In this document: positions 1 to 5,035 of the stretch, in pieces
Position numbering within the stretch: position 1 is the stretch's first letter
How the letters are laid out: every line of letters starts with the position of its first letter
Origin: an uncultured bacterium
Lineage (GTDB): Bacteria; Patescibacteriota; Gracilibacteria; Absconditabacterales; Absconditicoccaceae
Direction of reading: 5' to 3'
NCBI GenBank assembly: GCA_937906635.1
Contig: CALCYP010000011.1
Location: forward strand, 1 to 5,035
DNA length: 5,035 nucleotides
Translations under genes and position numbers: made by a program
The notes under the pieces: generated by a model
What the model was told of the DNA's origin: nothing
The model's input: the letters and a program-made list of their open reading frames with translations, nothing else
Database searches by the model: none

Positions 1-716
1 CTTTCAAAGTACTACAAAATATGTTTGATACTGCCAAAATTTATGATTTTGTTACTATTTCTGGTATGGCTGAATGAGTGGATCAGCTTTGTCATTCTTT
101 TTCTGTAAAATACAAAATACCCACTATCGCTGTACTTGGAGGAGGTATCTATCATTATTTGAAATGACCTGAACGCTATATAATTGATACTATCGTAAAT
201 AATTGATGATTAATATTATCCGAATTCAAGATTAAATTTACTCCTACAAAATATAGTTTTCCACAGAGAAATCGCATCGTAGCAGGATTGAGTGATGTTT
301 TATTTTTACCAGAAGCCTGAGAAAAATCATGAAGTTTAATTACTGCTGAATTTGCTTATCAACAAAATAAACCAATTTTTGTGACTCCAAATGATATTTT
401 CAACCCTGTCAGTATCTGAATTCATCAACTTATTTCAGACAAAAAAGCGAATATTGTAGTAAATTTCCCCAAATTTTTTGCTGAAAATTTCAAAAAAATA
501 TCATCAAATGAAAATGAACAAAGGATAGATTTGCCTGAAATTGAAAACAAAATATTTTGTACAATAAAAAATAAATGAGCATTAGATTTGTCAAATTTGA
601 TAAATGAAACACAACTAGATGCCGACACTCTCATGACACATCTCACCATGCTTGAAATAAATAATTATATATTCCAAGAATCCCCTGGAGTTTATAATGT
701 ACTAATTAATAATTAA
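1..716 (+). CDS. dprA: DNA processing protein DprA (Smf), 5' end outside the window
   Basis: DprA binds incoming single-stranded DNA in the cytoplasm and loads RecA during natural transformation. The reading frame starts at base 3, gives 237 residues and ends at TAA 714-716; eight in-frame TGA codons are read as Gly. The Rossmann-like core is clear: SGMAEGVD at residues 20-27, TIAVLGGG at 41-48, NNGGLILSEF at 66-75, FPQRNRIVAGLSD at 86-98 and EKSGSLITAEFA at about 107-118. These match the usual SG.A.GID, TIAVLG.G, GG.l.SE, RNRIIAGLS and SGSLITA signatures. A C-terminal stretch of about 60 residues fits the DprA winged-helix domain. The N-terminal part, including the first nucleotide-fold motif, lies upstream of the window. 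Both Arg of RNR use AGA and CGC, so those codons are Arg here. Family assignment is firm; a role in uptake in this organism is inferred. Confidence 0.95.
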
Positions 717-803
717 GAATGAATATTTAAGAATGAATATTTTTTATTAATAATGTTGTTAGAAAATCATAAATTATTAATTTTTAATTCTTAATTATTA
801 ATT
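704..803. repeat. Long AT-rich inverted repeat after dprA
   Basis: AATTAATAATTAAGAAT at 704-720 is exactly the reverse complement of 787-803, giving a 17-bp stem with a 66-bp loop. The left arm covers the last codons and stop of dprA. The intervening DNA is also AT-rich and holds no ORF of note. It could fold in the mRNA 3' end as a weak terminator or stabiliser, but no U-tract follows directly, so it is listed as a repeat. A related element follows the next gene at 1389-1463. The rest of the 717-839 gap shows no convincing promoter; TAAAAT at 815-820 is a possible -10 without a good -35. Confidence 0.6.
714..742. repeat. Two-copy tandem repeat, 14-bp period
   Basis: The 15-mer TAAGAATGAATATTT occurs at 714-728 and again at 728-742, so the two copies are in tandem with a period of 14. 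The first copy begins with the dprA stop codon. No function can be read from it; it may simply be replication slippage in AT-rich DNA. Confidence 0.7.
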
Positions 804-839
804 GAATTATTGTCTAAAATAAATAAAGCATACAGTAAT

Positions 840-1406
840 ATGGAAACACAGATAATATATACACACAACAAAAATTGATATGCAAAGATAAAAGATGGAA
901 AATTGATTATAGAAATCCCATTTTTTTTGAGATTTAATGAAAATTTTAAAAGAAATCTTTTGGAAAAATGAAAAAAATTAATTGAAAAACAAAAAAAATA
1001 TAATCATGTGCAAGCAATTACTGAAAATAATATATTATTATTTTGAGAAAATGTAGAAAAATTCGAAATAAAATGAAATTTAGAAAAAGAATTAAAGAAA
1101 ATACTAATAGAATACATTACACCGATTGTGGATGAATATAGTGAAAAATTGTGATATGAGTACAAAAACATTCGTGTTTGAAAAGCGAAAACAAAGCGAT
1201 GATCTTGTAGTTTTGATCAAAAATTGATGTTTAATATAAATTTAGTTCATTTGCCTACAAAATATATCAGATATGTAGCTATACACGAAGTCTGTCATCT
1301 GAAACACAAAAATCATTCTGAAATGTTTTGGGCTGAAGTAGAAAAATTTTTGCCAGATTATAAAAAAATTAAAAAAGAACTAAAAAATTTAATAATTAAT
1401 AACTAA
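840..1406 (+). CDS. YgjP/WLM-type (DUF45) zinc metallopeptidase
   Basis: The 188-residue protein has seven in-frame TGA codons read as Gly. It matches the YgjP-like M48-related metallopeptidases: a variable N-terminal half, then the signature around 113-125 (VGKAKTK-x-GSCSF), FNINLVHLP at 131-139, and the zinc site IHEVCH at 148-153 with H149, E150 and H153. A likely third ligand is H159 in KNHSEMFW, followed by LPDYKK. These proteins are cytoplasmic; the physiological substrate is not established, so no precise function is claimed. ATG 840 was chosen because it is the first ATG after an in-frame TAA at 792-794 and gives the expected family length. A start at 1224 would lose the GSC motif. 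Residue 120 is encoded by CGA where the family normally has Trp (KTRWGSC), which bears on the genetic code. No Shine-Dalgarno motif is seen. Confidence 0.9.
1197..1199 (+). other. CGA codon at the conserved Trp position of the YgjP motif
   Basis: This in-frame CGA is codon 120 of the YgjP-like gene, between AAG (Lys) and TGA (Gly). The family consensus here is K-[TS]-[RK]-W-G-S-C. Read normally the protein has KTKRGSC; read with CGA as Trp it has KTKWGSC, a full match. Arg at conserved sites elsewhere in the window uses AGA, AGG, CGT or CGC, never CGA. Confidence 0.55.
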
Positions 1407-1463
1407 TAATTAAAATTTTTGAAATTTCTTTCATTATTAATTATTAATTCATAACTATTAATT
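1389..1463. repeat. AT-rich inverted repeat related to the one at 704-803
   Basis: A 14-bp perfect inverted repeat pairs 1389-1402 with 1434-1447 across a 31-bp loop and spans the 3' end of the metallopeptidase gene. The segment TTAATTCATAACTATTAATT at 1444-1463 matches 784-803 at 18 of 20 positions. Both elements therefore sit at the 3' ends of consecutive genes and share sequence, which suggests a dispersed intergenic repeat family. Low complexity makes chance similarity possible. Confidence 0.5.
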
Positions 1464-1496
1464 CTATAAAATGTCAAATTAATTTCAAAAAAAGTG

Positions 1497-1510
1497 GTCA
1501 AAAATTTGAC
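1497..1510. promoter_or_regulatory. Palindrome overlapping the -35 box, candidate operator
   Basis: GTCAAA-AA-TTTGAC at 1497-1510 is a perfect palindrome that overlaps all but the last base of the -35 box. A further GTCAAA half-site lies 24 bp upstream at 1473-1478, inside a 9-bp inverted repeat (TGTCAAATT at 1472-1480 against AATTTGACA at 1503-1511). A protein bound here would block RNA polymerase. The regulator is unknown and part of the symmetry is forced by TTGACA itself. Confidence 0.4.
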
Positions 1511-1534
1511 AAAAATTTTGTTTTTGGTTATAAT
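1506..1534 (+). promoter_or_regulatory. Consensus sigma70-type promoter of the pilT operon
   Basis: TTGACA (1506-1511) and TATAAT (1529-1534) are both perfect consensus boxes with the optimal 17-bp spacer. Transcription would begin near 1541, giving a leader of about 29 nt before ATG 1570. No ribosome binding site is visible in that leader, in line with the other genes here. It is the only strong promoter on the + strand and most likely drives all four genes to 4025. Confidence 0.88.
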
Positions 1535-1569
1535 AGATTTGTTAGAATTTTATTTAATAATCTATTCAT

Positions 1570-2655
1570 ATGGAAAACAAATGATTAGACATTGAAAAAA
1601 TATTGCCTATCATCGAGCAAAATCCTAATATTTCAGATTTACATCTATCAAGTGGAGATTGTGTTTCTTATAGATTAAATTGAGAAATTATAAAAAGGGA
1701 AGATGCTGGTATAATGACAACTGAATGAATGGAAATAATTTTGAAACAACTTTTTCAATGAAATCCTCAAAGATTTGAGAAGTTTTTGTGAGATAAAGAA
1801 GCTGATTTTGCTTATGTATCCAGAGACAATACAGCATATAGAGTAAATGCTTTTTTGAAAACAGGAAGAATTTGAATTGTTATGAGAAAAATATTAAAAA
1901 CACCTTTAAAACTGGAAGATATTATGCTTGCAAATATTTCAAATAGTGTTAGAGAAAATATTTTAAAAAAGAAAAAATGATTATATTTGGTTACATGACC
2001 CACTGGAAGTGGAAAATCTACATCAATAGTTTCTATGTTGCAAGAGATTAATGAAACTAGAAATGAAAATATAATCACAGTAGAAGATCCTATTGAATAT
2101 GTTTTTAAGCCAGATAAATGTATTATATCTCAAAGGGAAATATGACACGATACTTGGTCATTTCCAAATGCATTGAGAGCAGCTATGAGACAAGATCCAG
2201 ATATTTTATTTATATGAGAGATACGTGATAGTGAAACAGCTGCAGCTGTATTGGAATTAGCTGAGACTGGACATTTGGTTTTCAGTACGTTACATACAAA
2301 TTCTGCATCAAATACCATCAGTAGATTTATGGGGTTTTTCCCTTCTGATATCCAAGATAGTGTCGCTGAAAGATTATCTGATGCTATAGTTTGAGTTCAA
2401 TCACAAACTTTGGTAAAAAGTAAAGATTGAGAAAATAGAGTAGCATTATTTGAATTAATGATTAATAATAGTTCTATCAAAAATAATATTAAGAAAAAAG
2501 ATATAAATCAACTTGATAATATTATTTGAACATCAAATAATTATGGTATGATTACCATGAAACAATATGCTGAATTATTGATTCAAAAAGGAATCATTGA
2601 TAAAAAAGATGTCGAATGGCTTTATGATTTATGATTATGAAATAAAAATATTTAA
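1570..2655 (+). CDS. pilT: PilT-like type IV pilus retraction ATPase
   Basis: PilT hexamers at the cytoplasmic membrane hydrolyse ATP to retract type IV pili, driving twitching and DNA uptake. The 361-residue product has 15 TGA codons read as Gly and the full domain order. An N-terminal PAS-like domain carries SDLHLSSG (22-29) and YRVNAFLKTGRIG (90-102). Walker A is GPTGSGKST (143-151), the Asp box EDPIEY (172-177), SQREIG (187-192), Walker B DPDILFIGEIRD (209-220) and the His box TGHLVFSTLHT (233-243). The C-terminal region includes GMITM (326-330). Length is normal for PilT. ATG 1570 is the first start after an in-frame TAA at 1558-1560 and lies about 29 nt after the predicted transcription start. 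It leads an operon with three small genes, and no PilB, PilC or classical prepilin appears beside it. The PilT subgroup is favoured over PilB by the short N terminus and overall length. Confidence 0.95.
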
Positions 2656-2674
2656 TTTATAAATTAAAAACAAA

Positions 2675-3085
2675 ATGACAAATTTACAACTTGTACAACA
2701 AAAACTACCACAAGATTTATGGAATTTAGCATGACAATTAAATATTCCTGATAATTTTTTGGATGCCGAACCTGATTTAACTGTATTAATTTTGAGATCT
2801 AGATCTTTAGCTAAAAATGAAGAAAAACAGAATTGGTTTAATCTGATTCCTATGATGAACCAAGAGCAAATTGAAAAACTTAGAGATATTTTGACCAGAG
2901 AAAGAGATAAAATAGCTGAAATTGAAGCTAAATATGAGCAAAAAAAACAAGAAATTAGAGCTAAATATCAAATGAAATTTGATGCAGCAAATTACAATAA
3001 CAAAGTAGCTCAAATCCGTACTAATGAACAAAATAGTATGGAGCAAGATGCAAAAGAAGCTGACGATTTATTAAACAATTTATAA
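2675..3085 (+). CDS. Small charged coiled-coil protein of unknown function in the pilT operon
   Basis: This 136-residue protein has one TGA codon read as Gly (residue 20, LAGQL). It has no signal peptide or membrane segment, so it should be cytoplasmic. Residues about 1-45 contain PQDLWNLAGQLNIPDNFL. NWFNLIPMMNQEQIEKLRDIL (53-73) is a distinctive conserved-looking segment. Residues about 70-105 are rich in Glu, Lys, Arg and Gln with a heptad-like pattern typical of a coiled coil, and the tail is acidic (EQDAKEADDLLNNL). I do not recognise a named family; the WFNLIPMMN-EQIEKLRDIL block resembles hypothetical proteins I associate with CPR genomes, but I cannot verify that. It starts 19 bp after pilT and ends 2 bp before the next ATG, so it is cotranscribed and probably translationally linked. 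A cytoplasmic partner of the ATPase is one guess. Confidence 0.85.
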
Positions 3086-3087
3086 TT

Positions 3088-3624
3088 ATGAAAAAAATTT
3101 TTAAGAAAATATTTTTATTTTTATTATTTATATCCTCTATTTTTTCTTATAAAGTTTTAGCATGAGATTTAATGAGTGAGGTTTTTCAACCTGCTAAAGA
3201 AAAACAAGGTATTATTTATGTTTGAGATGATAAACAGACTGTATGACGTAGTCTTTTGAGAGAGTCTACAGTATTTTCTTGGATGTGAGGTAGTTGAGAA
3301 TTTTATAAAAATGCACCGTTGATAGTAAAAATTGTATATATTGTGCTTAGACTTACTGTAGTTTTATCAATTACTATGATTATATTTTATAGTATAAAAT
3401 TTATGATACAAGTATTTAGCTGAAGTGACTTAAAATCAGCAACTGCTAAAAAAGATTTAATAAATGTTTTGATATGACTTTTGATAGCTATGTTTAGTAT
3501 TACAGCAGTAACTTTGGTTATTTCATTAGCAAAAAGTACTTTTAAAACAAATGATTTTTGATTTATAAACTCATGATCTTATTGAACTTTAAAATATAAC
3601 AAATTAACAAAAAAATTAATTTAA
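3088..3624 (+). CDS. Secreted two-TM protein of the T4SS-pilin (VirB2/TrbC-like) type
   Basis: The 178-residue product has ten TGA codons read as Gly. It begins with a typical signal peptide: basic MKKIFKK, a hydrophobic core, and a likely cleavage after VLA at residue 25. An extracytoplasmic segment of about 50 residues follows, then TM1 (about 78-106), a short polar loop SGSDLKSATAKKD (111-123) and TM2 (about 124-147). A 30-residue tail rich in Gly, Ser and Lys ends the protein. Two helices joined by a Gly/Ser-Lys loop and then NVLIGLLIAM match the T4SS-pilin family common in CPR genomes. The extra pre-TM region and tail make it longer than typical members. ATG 3088 lies 2 bp after the previous stop. 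Family assignment rests on the TM-loop-TM pattern, so function as a structural pilin is not proven; a membrane scaffold component is the alternative. Confidence 0.85.
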
Positions 3625-3641
3625 AATTTAAAATATTTATT

Positions 3642-4025
3642 ATGAAAAAGATTTTTAAAAACATTATATTATCATCTATATTATTGTTAAACATTATACC
3701 GTTTTTTAGTTTTTGAAATTGAGAAGTAACTTTATATGGTCCTGATGCTATATGGCAAGAAGATGTTAATATAGAAAGTACACAAATACAATGAAATGAA
3801 AATACTATTTTTACATACATACAGATTATTAATAAATATTTATGGTTTTGAATTGCATGAGTGGCTATGGCTGTATTAATTTATGCGTGAATAATGATAA
3901 TAACAGCATCTTGAGATAAATCAAAACTTGGAAAAGCTGGAAAATTAGCTTCAAGTTGTATAATAGCAATAGTGGTAGCTATGCTTTCTTACAATTTAGT
4001 GAGATTAATTGTTAATTTATTTTAA
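3642..4025 (+). CDS. Small T4SS-pilin-like membrane protein (VirB2/TrbC-like)
   Basis: This 127-residue protein has seven TGA codons read as Gly. An N-terminal signal or anchor (MKKIFKN, then hydrophobic to about residue 24) precedes a short hydrophilic stretch of about 40 residues. TM1 (about 66-88) contains IAGVAMAVLIYAGIMIITASG. The loop GDKSKLGKAGK (91-101) leads to TM2 (about 103-126), which contains IIAIVVAMLSYNLVRLI. This is close to the classical CPR pattern of LIYGGI-ITSGG-(K-rich loop)-AIIGL-LSY-IV. It is the last gene of the pilT operon, 17 bp after its larger relative, and the two start almost identically (MKKIFKK and MKKIFKN), so tandem duplication followed by divergence is plausible. 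Likely a processed two-helix pilin-like subunit in the membrane. Confidence 0.87.
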
Positions 4026-4034
4026 TAATTATTA
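4023..4034. repeat. 12-bp palindrome joining two convergent stop codons
   Basis: TAATAATTATTA is a perfect palindrome. Its left end is the TAA of the + strand pilin-like gene (4023-4025) and its right end is the complement of the TAA of the - strand gene (4032-4034). Only 6 bp separate the two genes, so there is no room for a conventional GC-rich terminator with a U-tract. Confidence 0.55.
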
Positions 4035-5035
4035 TACTAAACATTCGTTTATCATATCTGACATAATATTATATCATTTATCTGTTGGATGTTTATTATT
4101 TCACATTACTATTTGTCAGTTATTATATTTTTTGGCAAAATCCATAACTGGTCGGTTTTTTTCTTTTCACATTTGTTTTAAATTTTCATTTAATTGTGTT
4201 AATCGAGGATGATTATCTTCTCATATACATGTACACAAAACTGGCTGAATTCATACTTCCTCCATCCATTCAGATCGTTGTTTTATGTCTTTTAAAGTTT
4301 GTTCATTATTACTTGTATTCCCTCAAAAATAAAACATAAAACTTTTTACTTCAGAATGATTATTTTTATAATTAATTACATCTTGTTTTGATTTAAATTT
4401 TCTTGGATGAGTTTGTGTGCTTTTTCATTCTACTCAATCCATATTTGGAAATTTAGTTTTTTCATAATATCACTGAAAACCTGTCATCATAGAATTTCAT
4501 AATCATCATAATTGTAAATTGTTTGTTGCTAATAATTCTGGTCAAATTAATATATTATTATGATCAAGGTTTTCTTTACTCCATTTAAACTTTCATAAAT
4601 CAACAAATATATCATCAGTTGATGATGAATTATGTGTTAATAAATTTTTTGTAATATTTTCTATATATTTTTTAGTTTCTTCTGGTATTTTTGATAAATC
4701 TCAGGCTGTAATATTTTTGTCTCATATTTTCTTTTGATAGTTTCAAATTCACCAATTATAACAAGCTAAAGATGTTTGTAAATTATAATTATATTTATGC
4801 ATAAATTCTGAATACATAATTCAAGCAGCTCGAGCTGAAGCTAAGGGATCTTTTAAAAAATCATTTCTATATGTAAATGTTTTTCAATATTTTTCTTTTA
4901 ATGTATTATTTTTCATATAAGTATCGGCTGTACCCGGCATAAATTGGAATAATCATTGAGCTCATGCTGATGATCATATTATTTGTCAGTTACTATACAA
5001 TTTTCACATACTTTCTTGATAACATACACATTCCA
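4032..5035 (-). CDS. Lytic transglycosylase (GH23/SLT) fused to an SGNH-hydrolase-like domain, N terminus outside the window
   Basis: The visible 333 residues, with about 26 TGA codons read as Gly, run from base 5033 to TAA at 4034-4032. Numbering from the window edge, residues 5-103 form a GH23 core. QES (6-8) supplies the catalytic Glu7, followed by SSAGAQGLFQFMPGTA (21-36), DPLASA (62-67) and CYNWGIGN (91-98), the equivalent of AYNxGxG. Such enzymes cleave the MurNAc-GlcNAc bond of peptidoglycan and leave 1,6-anhydroMurNAc. A linker (about 110-160) leads to an SGNH-like domain: LGGLGNSMMTG (175-185) as block I with Ser181, FYFGGN (234-239) with Asn239 as block III, and KHPTDKGYNIM (314-324) with His315 as block V. 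The usual Asp three residues before that His is Asn312. Start and any signal peptide lie beyond the edge; export is expected. Four CGA codons occur (residues 68, 253, 277, 294). The SGNH substrate is unknown. Confidence 0.9.

Noticed and set aside
425..649. A 74-codon minus-strand ORF.
   Set aside because: It lies wholly inside dprA on the opposite strand, and its product is low-complexity with no recognisable motif.
714..742. The start of a CRISPR array.
   Set aside because: There are only two 14-bp periods with no spacer between them.
704..803. A rho-independent terminator after dprA.
   Set aside because: The stem is almost pure A/T, the loop is 66 bp and no U-tract follows, so it is reported as a repeat only.
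1224..1406. A short separate ORF beginning at TTG 1224.
   Set aside because: It is the C-terminal third of the metallopeptidase, cut off only because TGA 1200-1202 was taken as a stop.
1812..2318. Two minus-strand ORFs (1812-2078 and 2130-2318).
   Set aside because: Both are antisense shadows of the PilT Walker and Asp-box coding region.
2807..3046. A Phe-rich, membrane-like minus-strand ORF.
   Set aside because: It is the complement of the Lys/Glu-rich coiled-coil gene, which produces apparent hydrophobic residues.
3563..3820. A minus-strand ORF of 85 codons.
   Set aside because: It spans the junction of the two pilin-like genes antisense to both, with no start signal or motif.
4009..4212. 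A plus-strand ORF of 67 codons, beginning at TTG or a nearby start.
   Set aside because: It overlaps the end of the pilin-like gene and is antisense to the SGNH domain, whose motifs are clear on the minus strand.
1..5035. Many in-frame TGA codons could mean a stretch of pseudogenes or a badly sequenced region.
   Set aside because: Reading TGA as Gly restores full-length proteins with intact catalytic motifs in all seven genes, without any frameshift.
1..5035. UGA as tryptophan (code 4, Mycoplasma-like).
   Set aside because: TGA falls on invariant glycines such as the first Gly of GPTGSGKS and the WGIGN motif, and TGG is used normally for Trp.

Overview
The window is a very AT-rich bacterial fragment that reads sensibly only with genetic code 25, in which UGA encodes glycine. 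More than 70 in-frame TGA codons interrupt otherwise clean, recognisable proteins, and they fall on conserved glycines: the first Gly of the PilT P-loop, the Gly-Gly of DprA, the Gly residues of a lytic transglycosylase core. All seven genes end in TAA. No Shine-Dalgarno motif is visible before any start. This points to Candidatus Absconditabacteria (SR1) or Gracilibacteria, ultrasmall host-dependent members of the Patescibacteria/CPR. In addition, one CGA codon sits where the YgjP family has an invariant Trp, which suggests CGA may be read as Trp here and favours Absconditabacterales. A standard-code reading shreds every gene, so conventional ORF calls on this window are mostly fragments or shadows.

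Layout: (1) 1-716 +, the C-terminal two thirds of DprA, the RecA loader for incoming single-stranded DNA. (2) 717-839, a gap with a short tandem repeat and a long AT-rich inverted repeat. (3) 840-1406 +, a YgjP/WLM-type zinc metallopeptidase. (4) 1407-1569, a gap with a related AT-rich repeat, then a perfect-consensus sigma70 promoter (TTGACA, 17 bp, TATAAT) whose -35 box is embedded in a palindrome. (5) 1570-4025 +, a tight four-gene operon: a PilT-like ATPase, a small coiled-coil protein of unknown function, and two small membrane proteins resembling the two-TM T4SS-pilin family of CPR bacteria. (6) 4032-5035 -, a convergent gene, 5' end outside the window, encoding a GH23 lytic transglycosylase core fused to an SGNH-hydrolase-like domain.

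Inferred common theme: cell-envelope transport. DprA is a competence protein, PilT powers pilus retraction, the small membrane proteins look like VirB2/TrbC-type pilins, and the transglycosylase could open peptidoglycan. Together they could serve DNA uptake or contact with a host cell. This is inference from families and gene order. The strongest items for follow-up are the transglycosylase-SGNH fusion, the possible CGA=Trp reassignment, and the pairing of a PilT ATPase with T4SS-type pilins.
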